Below are positions 1-5,866 of a stretch of DNA of 5,866 bases, piece by piece; the stretch's first letter is position 1; each line of letters opens with the position of its first letter. This DNA comes from an uncultured Succinatimonas sp. (GTDB lineage Bacteria > Pseudomonadota > Gammaproteobacteria > Enterobacterales > Succinivibrionaceae): NCBI GenBank assembly GCA_902465145.1, contig CABQMD010000062.1:1-5866 (forward strand), read 5' to 3'. Below the pieces are notes generated by a model. That model worked only from the letters and a program-made list of their open reading frames with translations. It was not told the origin of the DNA and searched no databases. Both the position numbers and the translations under genes were made by a program.

Positions 1-41
1 AAATATATTTTATTTATTTATAACATAAACAGAGAATAATA

Positions 42-533
42 ATGCTGTTTAGAAATGCTTTAGAAGAAGATTTACTTGCTATAACAAACATATACAATCA
101 TGAAATAGTCAATAGCACGGCTACATTCGATGAAAAAGAAAAAAAACTGCAAGAGCGTAAAATCTGGTTTAAAGAACACCAGAAGAGCCCCTACATGCTG
201 ATCGTAGCCGAGCATAACGGAAAAATCGCAGGCTACGCATCTCTATCTGCTTACGGCTCCAAGGATGCATTTTCCTGTACTGCCGAATTATCAGTTTATG
301 TGGATAAAAAGGAACGGGGACACGGGGTCGGAGAACAATTGATAAAAGAAGTGATCAAAAGAGCAAAAACTGGCGGCAAACTGCATCTCTTGATTTCATT
401 GATCACCTCATCAAACCAGGCTAGTATTGCCTTACATAAAAAAAATGATTTTACATTTTGCGGTCGTATCAATGAAATTGCCCGAAAATTCGGGCAATTT
501 CAAGGGATAGATATCTATACTCTCATCTTGTGA
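42..533 (+). CDS. GNAT-family N-acetyltransferase, phosphinothricin/methionine-sulfoximine acetyltransferase-like
   Basis: A 163-residue cytosolic protein predicted to transfer acetyl from acetyl-CoA to an amino group. The whole length matches the Pat/bar-like branch of GNAT. It has an N-terminal ED-LLAITNIYNHEIVNSTATF stretch (residues 9-29), strand AELSVYV (81-87) with the usual acidic residue E82, and acetyl-CoA loop RGHGVG (92-97, the R/Q-x-x-G-x-G/A motif A). The C-terminal block has N125 followed by ASIALHKKNDF and then ARKFGQF (147-153), which corresponds to the family's G-x-KFG-x-W signature with Phe in place of Trp. The length is normal for the family. The start at 42 fits the family's N-terminus; only a weak AGAG-type ribosome site (31-35) precedes it. 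A TATAAC hexamer at 19-24 could be a -10, but any -35 would fall outside the window. Members of this family acetylate phosphinothricin, methionine sulfoximine or methionine sulfone; the substrate here is not readable from sequence. It converges on metQ with adjoining stop codons. Confidence 0.88.
   Translation: MLFRNALEEDLLAITNIYNHEIVNSTATFDEKEKKLQERKIWFKEHQKSPYMLIVAEHNGKIAGYASLSAYGSKDAFSCTAELSVYVDKKERGHGVGEQLIKEVIKRAKTGGKLHLLISLITSSNQASIALHKKNDFTFCGRINEIARKFGQFQGIDIYTLIL
473..502 (-). terminator. Perfect 14-bp inverted repeat inside the acetyltransferase 3' end; possible metQ terminator
   Basis: The arms at 473-486 and 489-502 are exact reverse complements separated by AA. As RNA this allows a 13-bp stem with a four-base loop and a GCCCGA/TCGGGC core. 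It lies 31 bases beyond the metQ stop on the minus strand and within codons 144-154 of the convergent acetyltransferase (the ARKFGQF motif). There is no gap between the two genes, so a metQ terminator would have to sit inside the opposing gene. After the GC core the minus strand reads AATTTCATTGAT, only a weak U-tract, and the plus strand has an even weaker one. Function is therefore inferred from stem strength and position; it could instead be a chance consequence of the coding sequence. Confidence 0.4.
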
Positions 534-1382
534 TCAATATTTAAACACCGGCACTGAACCTACATGGTATTTGATAATGATATCTGCTACTTCCTTGGTC
601 TGGTAGGCTTTTACCACTTCCTTGTATAAAGGATTATCTTTATCAGCTTCTCTGGCGGCAATAATGTTGATGTATGGATTATCCGGATCCACTTTGCCGA
701 CGCCATCTGAGAAAATCGGATCCTTGATGGGATCTATGCCGTTATCAACACAATAATTGTTATTGATGATTGCTCCCGCCACATCAGGTAACAAACTCGG
801 GGTATTACCGGCATCTACTTCATAAATCTTAATATTTTTAGGATTAGATGTGATATCTCTTACCCCCGGAGTATATCCTGCCTCCGGATTAAGCTTAATC
901 AGACCAGCAAGTTCCAGAACCTTAAGAGCTCTGCCGCCGTTGGTAACATCGTTGGGAATTGCTATGGTGTCTCCTTCTTTTAATTCATCCACCGATTTGA
1001 TTTTTTTGGAAAATAACCCAAGAGGAGCAATCAAAGTATCACCTATTCCCACATTGTGAAATCCTTTTTGCTCGTTTTCAGCTTTTAAGAATGCAACGTG
1101 CTGGAAAGAGTTCAAATCAATTTCCCCGTCATTCAACGCTCTGTTTGGTAAGGTATAGTCGGCAAATTTTACCAAAGTAAGTTTGATCCCTTTGGGTTCA
1201 AGTTGTTTTTGCAAATACTGCCATTCTTCATTGTGTTCTCCGACAAGACCTACCTTCACCTCTTTAAGTTCAGTTTTGGTAGAAGCGGTAGTCTGTTCTT
1301 TAGCTTCTTCTTTACCACAACCTGCGAGCAATACCGTCGCAATACCCAAAAACAGTAATGAAGCTTTACCTAACAATTTCAT
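534..1382 (-). CDS. metQ: Methionine ABC transporter substrate-binding lipoprotein MetQ
   Basis: A 282-residue lipoprotein of the NlpA/MetQ family that captures methionine outside the membrane and delivers it to MetI. Residues 1-21 form a lipoprotein signal peptide with lipobox L19-A20-G21-C22; Cys22 would be lipidated. A polar linker (23-40) precedes the binding domain, which opens with EVKVGLVGEHNEEW. Family motifs are present: FADYTLPNRAL (73-83), the FQH of the ligand pocket (93-95), IPNDVTNGGRAL (142-153) with the conserved Arg151, NTPSLLPDV (193-201), INNNY (206-210) and NPYINIIA (235-242). Length is typical (E. coli MetQ has 271). A small oddity is Cys211 after INNNY, where Ala is common. 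The start is supported by a GGAG Shine-Dalgarno five bases upstream (1388-1391). It is the last gene of metNIQ, 51 bases after metI. Its TGA stop shares the TGATCA palindrome with the acetyltransferase stop. Confidence 0.96.
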   Translation of the reverse strand: MKLLGKASLLFLGIATVLLAGCGKEEAKEQTTASTKTELKEVKVGLVGEHNEEWQYLQKQLEPKGIKLTLVKFADYTLPNRALNDGEIDLNSFQHVAFLKAENEQKGFHNVGIGDTLIAPLGLFSKKIKSVDELKEGDTIAIPNDVTNGGRALKVLELAGLIKLNPEAGYTPGVRDITSNPKNIKIYEVDAGNTPSLLPDVAGAIINNNYCVDNGIDPIKDPIFSDGVGKVDPDNPYINIIAAREADKDNPLYKEVVKAYQTKEVADIIIKYHVGSVPVFKY

Positions 1383-1402
1383 TTTTTCTCCGAAATAATT
1401 TT

Positions 1403-1424
1403 AAAAAAAGATAAAACGGTATCT
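1403..1424 (-). promoter_or_regulatory. Weak hairpin plus U-tract between metI and metQ
   Basis: On the minus strand AGATA (1424-1420) and TATCT (1413-1409) can pair across a six-base loop and run into seven Ts (1409-1403), 11 bases upstream of the metQ ribosome site. The shape resembles an intrinsic terminator, but the five-pair AT-rich stem is weak. It might modestly stop transcription, mark an mRNA processing or 3' end, or be chance. Confidence 0.25.
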
Positions 1425-1433
1425 GACATTCGC

Positions 1434-2114
1434 CTAGTGCGAAAGTTTCCTGATGAAATAGTTACCGACCGACTGAATCACCCATACGCCTATTAAGATC
1501 ACCAACACCGTCACGTAGGTAACGTCGGTTTGTCCACGCTGATGACCGTAGCGTATTGCAAAGTCTCCCAAACCGCCTCCGCCTATGGCACCTGCCATTG
1601 CCGTAAGACCTATAAGGCTTATTGAAGTTATCTGAGTAACTCTGATAATGTTTGGAATACTTTCCTTAAGATATACACGGAAGATGATCCCTAAATTTGA
1701 AGATCCCATGCTCTTGGCAGCTTCAACCAACCCTGCATCCACTCCGGCTAAGGCACTTTCAACTTGTCTCGAGAAAAAAGGGACCGTGCCAATTACCAAG
1801 GGCACAAGTGCACCTGTAGTACCGATAGCCGTTCCTACTACGAAACGAGAAAGAGGGATCAATGCGGCCAGCAAGATCACAAACGGAATGCTTCTGAATA
1901 TATTCACCACGGCACTTAACGTTGAAAACACTCTGCGATTTTCCATAATTGCACTGGGAGCGGTAACGGTTAACACCGTGCCGAAAAACAAACCGAATAC
2001 GAAAGCAATGAGACCTGACACAACCAACATGTACAAAGTCTGCACAACAGCAGTCCACAACTCGTCAGGCTTGTCCATTACGTTAGGGATAACGGTATTT
2101 AAGAAATCAAGCAT
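1434..2114 (-). CDS. metI: Methionine ABC transporter permease MetI
   Basis: A 226-residue inner-membrane permease, the translocation subunit of the MetNIQ importer (two MetI per complex in the known structure). It is built as in the family. An N-terminal segment (residues 1-20) carries the DELWTAVVQTLYM motif, followed by hydrophobic helices at about 23-52, 64-89, 93-112, 158-180 and 199-221. The ATPase-coupling EAA loop is intact: EAAKSMGSSNLGIIF (131-145), followed by the conserved LKESIP (149-154). The AGAIGGGGLGDFAIRYGHQR block (175-194) is the most recognisable MetI signature. Length is close to E. coli MetI (217). The ATG lies inside metN (8-bp overlap, ATGCTTGA), preceded by a strong GGAGG. 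No truncation or missing motif is seen. Confidence 0.96.
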   Translation of the reverse strand: MLDFLNTVIPNVMDKPDELWTAVVQTLYMLVVSGLIAFVFGLFFGTVLTVTAPSAIMENRRVFSTLSAVVNIFRSIPFVILLAALIPLSRFVVGTAIGTTGALVPLVIGTVPFFSRQVESALAGVDAGLVEAAKSMGSSNLGIIFRVYLKESIPNIIRVTQITSISLIGLTAMAGAIGGGGLGDFAIRYGHQRGQTDVTYVTVLVILIGVWVIQSVGNYFIRKLSH

Positions 2115-3144
2115 CTGCCAATACCTCCACTTTGACCTGTTTAGCTCTCAAATAATCAAGCGCTGCTTCAACATTTTCAGGTTCTCCTGAAAAAATTCCC
2201 ACCGTTCCTCCCAAAGGAGCTCCGTCCAAAAGTTCTATATCCGCAAACAGGATATTCATGGTGATCATGTATTTATTGGAAACGGTAGATATTAAAGGCT
2301 CTGATACCCCTTGTCCCGTATAAGACAGACGTACAAATTTCTCCCCGTGATGCAGATTCAGGATCTGCGGATATTTAGTTGCAATAACATCAGCTTTGGA
2401 AAGACTTGATGCAGCCTTCAAAAAGTTTCTGGTAACCTCATTTTGAGGATTGGCAAAAACCGAGAACACTTCCCCCTGCTCTACGATTCGACCTCGTTCC
2501 ATTACCGCCACACTGGTGCAAATATCTTTAATTACCGACAACTGGTGAGTAATGATCACTATGGTTAAACCAAGTTTTTGGTTGAGCCTTTTCAGAAGTT
2601 GCAATATTTCATGCGTAGTAGTTGGATCAAGAGCTGACGTAGCCTCATCGCAAAGCAAAACCTCAGGATCACAAGCCAGCGCACGAGCTATGGCTACTCG
2701 TTGCTTTTGCCCGCCGGAAAGCTCCGAAGGATAATTTTCCAAACGATCGGATAATTCCACCAATTGCAAAAGTTCTTTTGCTTTATTTAACTGTTCTGAA
2801 CGTTTAAGACCGCGATACTGTAGCGGATAAAGAACATTTTCCAATACGGTTCGTGACGGCATAAGATTGAAATGTTGGAAAATCATTCCTATTTTTGCAC
2901 GTACGGCCCGCAACTGCCGTTCAGAAAGAGTGGTCAATTCCACTCCGCCTACCTCTACACTTCCTCCGTCATCAGGTCTTTCCAAAAGATTGATGCAACG
3001 TACCAACGTAGATTTGCCAGCTCCTGAAAAACCGATCACACCGAAAATTTCCTTGTCTTTGACGGTGAGATCCGCTTTTTCAACTGCTTTGATTGCGGTT
3101 TTTCCTTTATAAAATGTTTTACTGATATTCTTAAGCTTAATCAT
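2107..3144 (-). CDS. metN: Methionine ABC transporter ATP-binding protein MetN with C-terminal NIL domain
   Basis: A 345-residue cytoplasmic ATPase that powers methionine uptake. Residues 1-245 are a complete ABC domain: Walker A GFSGAGKST (38-46), Q-loop Gln90 in GMIFQHFNL, signature LSGGQ (142-146), Walker B VLLCDE (162-167), D-loop SALD (170-173) and H-loop His200. QHFNLMPSRTV and CINLLERP are hallmarks of MetN among ABC ATPases. Residues about 265-343 match the NIL domain, which in E. coli MetN binds methionine and inhibits transport when cytoplasmic methionine is high; here it includes NILFADIELLDG (297-308) and ends KVEVL. Length equals the family norm (E. coli 343). One oddity is that the residue after the H-loop His is Gln201 (THQLSVI) where the family normally has THEM-x-V. 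The ribosome site before the ATG is weak (GAGAA, about six bases away). It is the first gene of the operon, transcribed from the region at 3145-3300. Confidence 0.97.
   Translation of the reverse strand: MIKLKNISKTFYKGKTAIKAVEKADLTVKDKEIFGVIGFSGAGKSTLVRCINLLERPDDGGSVEVGGVELTTLSERQLRAVRAKIGMIFQHFNLMPSRTVLENVLYPLQYRGLKRSEQLNKAKELLQLVELSDRLENYPSELSGGQKQRVAIARALACDPEVLLCDEATSALDPTTTHEILQLLKRLNQKLGLTIVIITHQLSVIKDICTSVAVMERGRIVEQGEVFSVFANPQNEVTRNFLKAASSLSKADVIATKYPQILNLHHGEKFVRLSYTGQGVSEPLISTVSNKYMITMNILFADIELLDGAPLGGTVGIFSGEPENVEAALDYLRAKQVKVEVLADA
2124..2128 (-). promoter_or_regulatory. Shine-Dalgarno of metI, embedded in the end of metN
   Basis: The minus strand reads GGAGG nine bases before the metI ATG, within the last codons of metN. 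It is the strongest ribosome site in the operon and fixes the metI start. Together with the 8-base metN/metI overlap it implies coupled translation of ATPase and permease. Confidence 0.8.
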
Positions 3145-3225
3145 TTTGTTCTCAGAAAAAAGTCTTCTTAGTACGACTACTGCTCGCTACAAGATCCTAT
3201 CTAAAAGAGCTTTTAATTGAATGAA

Positions 3226-3240
3226 TATCACACAGTGTAT
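3226..3240. promoter_or_regulatory. Possible second, degenerate operator half-site
   Basis: On the plus strand TATCAC-ACA-GTGTAT repeats the right half (GTGTAT) and the inner CAC of the left half of the palindrome at 3253-3271, with the same 3-base spacer. Centre-to-centre distance is 29 bases, near three helical turns, so two dimers could lie on the same face of the DNA. This is suggestive only. Confidence 0.3.
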
Positions 3241-3252
3241 AGATAAAATGTC

Positions 3253-3271
3253 TAATACACAACGTGTATTA
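3253..3271. promoter_or_regulatory. 19-bp perfect palindrome at the metNIQ promoter, likely repressor operator
   Basis: TAATACACAACGTGTATTA has two exact 8-base arms (3253-3260 and 3264-3271) around AAC. It begins where the candidate -10 ends, so it would cover the transcription start, the usual placement of a repressor site. The sequence does not look like a MetJ box (AGACGTCT repeats) or another regulator I can name, so the cognate protein is unknown. A 3-base loop also permits an RNA hairpin, but there is no U-tract on the minus strand after it, so a DNA-binding site is the better reading. Confidence 0.5.
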
Positions 3272-3276
3272 TTATA
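3271..3276 (-). promoter_or_regulatory. Candidate -10 element of the metNIQ promoter
   Basis: The minus strand reads TATAAT, a full consensus -10, in a very AT-rich stretch (3271-3300) with an A-tract just upstream. No convincing -35 lies 16-18 bases away (only T-rich sequence), so activity may depend on the AT-rich upstream DNA. It would start transcription about 3264, giving a leader of about 120 bases to metN. Confidence 0.4.
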
Positions 3277-3384
3277 TTTTTTTATAACTATATAAAAAAT
3301 TGAACCATTAGTAAATGGAAAATCTTATACAGATAGCTGATTTTTACCGACTTAATTTAGTAAAAAACTATTGCTTTACATAAC

Positions 3385-3408
3385 AAAAAAAACCTGATAA
3401 ACACCAGA
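3385..3408 (-). terminator. Intrinsic terminator of the sensor kinase gene
   Basis: On the minus strand TCTGGT (3408-3403) pairs with ATCAGG (3398-3393), with two G-T pairs, around loop GTTT, and is followed by eight Ts (3392-3385). It lies about 60 bases after the kinase stop. The stem is short but the U-tract is good, and the position separates the kinase transcript from metNIQ. Confidence 0.6.
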
Positions 3409-3466
3409 GCTTCTACAATCAACAACCAAAACTAAAGAAAAAATTTGCTAACCGATGACACTTTAT

Positions 3467-5866
3467 CTATTCGATCACCAACGGTAACTCCACCGTAAAG
3501 ATCGAGCCTTTTCCTGTTTTGCTCTCAATTTTAATGCTACCGCCCATCAGTTTTAAAAGAGAAGCAACCACTGCCATTCCCAGTCCTACACCTTGCTTGA
3601 CATTCCCGACTTCTTTTGCAAAAGGCTCGAAGATATGTTTTACAAATTCTTCGCTCATCCCTCTGCCGGAGTCTTTACAAACAAAAATATAACGTCGCAT
3701 ACCATCTGTCGCGGCTTCACAGTCATACAATGATAACTCAACAATGCCTCCTGACGGAGTGTACTTCACGGCATTTGACGCAAGATTAGTCAGGATTTGC
3801 CTAAGGCGTTGCTGATCGGCAACTACCTTATTGAATTTCAAGTTTTTAAGATCAAGATCCAACTTTATTCCCGATGCAGCCGCCTCAATCCTATATTGTG
3901 ATGCCACGTCTTCTGCCAAAAGTTTCAGATCACATGGATCTTCTGCCAAAACGATTCTGCCGCCATTAAATTTATCCAAATCTACGACATCATCGAGTAC
4001 TTCTATCATACTCTTTCCCTTGGTACTGATCGTTTCCAAAGCCTCCTGAAGACGGCGATCCAATTTTGGTAATTCTTTGACTCTGTTTGAGATTGCAATA
4101 ACAGAAGCAAGTCCGTTTCCGATATTTTCGCTTACCTTGGCAAGAAGTTTTGAAAAAGCCGCAGCAGAGGCATGAGCTGCAGACAGAGCATTCATAGAGG
4201 CCTGAACTTTATCAAGATCCATATTTACACGTTTATCTACAAGCCTGATCACAAACCCCGCTTTCAAAGAGTCATCTTCTGCTCTGAATTTTGTCAGTTG
4301 CAAGCAAAACCAGTGACTGCAACTGTCTGACAATAACATCTGTGATTCCGTTGATAATTTCGCTTCTGCAGATTTGAAAAAATCTTCAATCGCTTCAGGT
4401 GAAAATTTAGAAGCGAAATCATCGTGCGAAGATTTGATGATCCTCGAACAAAAATACGCATAAATTTCCTTATAACTGCATTCTCCGCTTCCCTGAACAG
4501 GCTCTCCGTTGACACAGATCATACGAAAAACATCAGACACCGGATCATATATACCTATAACAGAACAGGTAGAGGCCAAAGCTTTGATAAAAGACCAGGA
4601 AAAATCAAATAATTCCGAAGTTCTGTTCTTTTCACCGGAAAAACGTACAAACAATCTGAAACTGCCGTCCGTTTCGCGAATTCTTCTGACACTTGCCTGA
4701 AGTTTACGGTCGCGATGATTGATAACTATCTGATGATGTTTACCGTCTTCTGCTGTAGCCAGCAAACAGCTCTTCAATTTTTCATTCTGCAAAAACTGAA
4801 ACAATGAAGGATGCCCAAGATCACTTACTGACTTAGTTTGTTCAACTCCGAAAAGACTCTTTCCTGCAGTATTCATCTCATAACAGGAAAAAGGTTCCGC
4901 GGCTTTTATAAGAACCATAGCCTCAGACGCAGAATCAAACAAGAATCTCGTACTTCTGGATAGTGCCATTACATGACGACCGGCACGTCGCAACGTTCTT
5001 ACACACAGATACATCAACACGAAAAAGAGGAGCACTGCCGCAATCTGTAACACCAAAAGAGATCTCAACGACATTACACTGGAAAGCAAAGTCTCACGCG
5101 GAATAGCTGATACCGTAAACCAAGAACTCTCCATTCCTACGGGAGAAAGAATTACGTGAAAAGCTCTACCATAAACATTAACTTCAGCTTGAGCAGTACG
5201 TCCGTAAAGCATGGCTTCAGAAAATCCTTCTCTTGCTTCCTTATTTTCAGGATCTTCAAGAAGCATTCTGAAGAGCTCTTCGACTTGAACTTTTGAATTT
5301 TCACTCTGCTCGGACAATAAAATCTTGTTTTTTCCGTCTATCAAACAATAGATATTTTCAGAACCAAATTCGTTTTCGAAAAACCCTCCTGAAATCTTTT
5401 TTAAATTCAATTCTTTAACTAGCAATGTCTGTTGTCCGTTTGACAAGGTGAAGCTTGAGTAAAAATCAAAAATATTATGATTTCCCGATGGCAGATCGTG
5501 TACTCCAATCATTCCGGATCCTTGTGCCGACGGATCCAGAAGCTGCTCTATAGCTTCATCACGATGTTGAGACGACGGATAAACTTTACCGTCAGGAAAA
5601 TACAAATACAAAGAAGGTTCAACTGCATGGAAATAAGCCATGATCCTTTGCAGCTCTTGACGATCCGAAGCTTTTTGTAATTCCCGACGAACTTCAAAAA
5701 GTCCTTTCATTTCTTCATTTAATCTAAAAGCAAGATCATCTGCCTGACTTTCATTTGCAACTTTTTGATTGGAGATCCCTTGCTCCCACAGGACACTTTT
5801 TACAGTATTTTCAAATAATACAGCTGAAATGACGATCAAAACGGGGATCGCCAAGCTTAACACCAG
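3467..5866 (-). CDS. Membrane sensor histidine kinase, degenerate H-box (5' end beyond the window)
   Basis: At least 799 residues; the frame is still open at the window edge (CTG, then GTG), so the start is missing. Numbering is from the GTG at 5861-5863. Residues 1-17 are a hydrophobic helix and 267-289 a second one; the roughly 245 residues between them form an extracytoplasmic, Cache-like sensor (features such as YLYFPDGKVYPSS and YCLIDGKNKILLS). After RTLRRAGRH come a PAS-like region (about 305-410) and a second PAS-like region (about 415-545, with IGIYDPVSDVFRMI). The HisKA-like helices span about 560-640, ending VVDLDKFNGGRIVL. The ATPase domain is intact: N-box with NLASNAVKYT (693-702), G1 DSGRGM (731-736), F-box FEPF (745-748), G2 GVGLGMAV (758-765), and a normal C-terminus VELPL. 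There is no receiver domain. The H-box reads SENIGNG (578-584), with Glu579 where the phosphorylated His should be. No response regulator is in the window. The ligand and partner are unknown. Confidence 0.88.
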   Translation of the reverse strand: MVLSLAIPVLIVISAVLFENTVKSVLWEQGISNQKVANESQADDLAFRLNEEMKGLFEVRRELQKASDRQELQRIMAYFHAVEPSLYLYFPDGKVYPSSQHRDEAIEQLLDPSAQGSGMIGVHDLPSGNHNIFDFYSSFTLSNGQQTLLVKELNLKKISGGFFENEFGSENIYCLIDGKNKILLSEQSENSKVQVEELFRMLLEDPENKEAREGFSEAMLYGRTAQAEVNVYGRAFHVILSPVGMESSWFTVSAIPRETLLSSVMSLRSLLVLQIAAVLLFFVLMYLCVRTLRRAGRHVMALSRSTRFLFDSASEAMVLIKAAEPFSCYEMNTAGKSLFGVEQTKSVSDLGHPSLFQFLQNEKLKSCLLATAEDGKHHQIVINHRDRKLQASVRRIRETDGSFRLFVRFSGEKNRTSELFDFSWSFIKALASTCSVIGIYDPVSDVFRMICVNGEPVQGSGECSYKEIYAYFCSRIIKSSHDDFASKFSPEAIEDFFKSAEAKLSTESQMLLSDSCSHWFCLQLTKFRAEDDSLKAGFVIRLVDKRVNMDLDKVQASMNALSAAHASAAAFSKLLAKVSENIGNGLASVIAISNRVKELPKLDRRLQEALETISTKGKSMIEVLDDVVDLDKFNGGRIVLAEDPCDLKLLAEDVASQYRIEAAASGIKLDLDLKNLKFNKVVADQQRLRQILTNLASNAVKYTPSGGIVELSLYDCEAATDGMRRYIFVCKDSGRGMSEEFVKHIFEPFAKEVGNVKQGVGLGMAVVASLLKLMGGSIKIESKTGKGSIFTVELPLVIE

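Larger units (their letters stand above)
3145..3466. other. Gene-free region between the sensor kinase and metN
   Basis: This 322-base AT-rich stretch holds, in minus-strand order, the kinase terminator (3408-3385), a candidate metNIQ -10 (3276-3271), a 19-bp palindrome (3271-3253), a related half-site (3240-3226) and a leader of about 120 bases before metN. The leader has small inverted repeats (TAAAAG-CT-CTTTTA, 3203-3216; AGTC...GACT, 3161-3178) but no conserved core of a SAM-I riboswitch or of a T-box (TGG-ACCGCG) that I could recognise, and no short open frame rich in Met codons. A further small inverted repeat, CCATT-AGTA-AATGG, lies at 3305-3318 upstream of the -10. Only tiny open frames without ribosome sites are present. 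Confidence 0.75.

Noticed and set aside
1648..2190. 180-codon plus-strand open frame opposite metI
   Set aside because: It is antisense to an unmistakable MetI and the end of MetN, shows no protein-family features, and is rich in residues expected from reading a membrane-protein gene backwards.
3145..3264. SAM riboswitch, T-box or Met leader-peptide attenuator before metN
   Set aside because: None of the conserved core sequences was recognisable by eye on the minus strand, and no short Met-rich open frame exists; the small inverted repeats there are weak.
3221..3295. 24-codon plus-strand open frame in the intergenic region
   Set aside because: No ribosome site, overlaps the candidate operator and -10, and composition is simply AT-rich.
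3303..3320. CCATT-AGTA-AATGG inverted repeat as a second terminator on the minus strand
   Set aside because: Only five pairs, and the T-run begins several bases after the stem; the element at 3385-3408 is the better terminator.
3315..3383. 22-codon plus-strand open frame in the intergenic region
   Set aside because: No Shine-Dalgarno, no recognisable features, and it lies between regulatory elements read on the other strand.
5861..5863. GTG as the start codon of the sensor kinase
   Set aside because: The frame stays open through CTG at 5864-5866 to the window edge, the GTG lies inside the first membrane helix, and no ribosome site can be seen; the true start is upstream of the window.
3467..5866. 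Sensor kinase as a decaying pseudogene
   Set aside because: The frame is uninterrupted for about 800 codons, the ATP-binding boxes and C-terminus are intact, and the H-box change involves several residues and not a frameshift or stop.
1..5866. tRNA, rRNA, CRISPR, insertion sequence or prophage remnants
   Set aside because: No cloverleaf-like segment, repeat-spacer pattern, transposase or terminal inverted repeats were seen; nearly all the sequence is accounted for by five genes and one regulatory gap.

Overview
The window is AT-rich bacterial DNA (roughly 40% G+C by eye) with tightly packed genes. The proteins look Firmicutes-like, perhaps Negativicutes or Clostridia. The MetQ start (lipobox, then a VGEHNEEW-type strand), the NIL domain of MetN and the multi-PAS sensor kinase all have the flavour of gut anaerobes of that phylum. 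The gene order metN-metI-metQ is shared with Gammaproteobacteria, so the phylum assignment is an inference and not a firm call.

Layout. (1) 42-533, plus strand: a GNAT N-acetyltransferase of the phosphinothricin / methionine-sulfoximine acetyltransferase type. (2) 534-3144, minus strand: a complete D-methionine/L-methionine ABC importer operon, transcribed metN (ATPase), metI (permease), metQ (substrate-binding lipoprotein). metN and metI overlap by 8 bp, and a short gap with a weak hairpin separates metI from metQ. The metQ stop and the acetyltransferase stop are back to back inside one palindrome, TGATCA, with no intergenic space. A 14-bp perfect inverted repeat lies inside the end of the acetyltransferase gene. 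(3) 3145-3466: a 322-bp gene-free region holding the metNIQ leader and the terminator of the next gene. It contains a consensus -10 directly abutting a 19-bp palindrome (likely operator). I could find no SAM riboswitch or T-box. (4) 3467-5866, minus strand: a large membrane sensor histidine kinase whose 5' end lies outside the window.

How it fits together. MetN, MetI and MetQ form one import machine for methionine. The convergent acetyltransferase belongs to a family with members that N-acetylate methionine analogues, so the pair may handle methionine-like compounds, though orientation shows they are not one operon. The sensor kinase ends in its own intrinsic terminator and appears to be a separate transcription unit.

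The most striking observation is in the sensor kinase. Its dimerisation/phosphoacceptor helix aligns cleanly with the classical H-box (S-H-E-I-R-T-P) but reads S-E-N-I-G-N-G. The phosphorylated histidine is replaced by glutamate, while the ATP-binding N, G1, F and G2 boxes are all retained. It looks like a pseudo-histidine kinase in an otherwise intact 800-residue protein.
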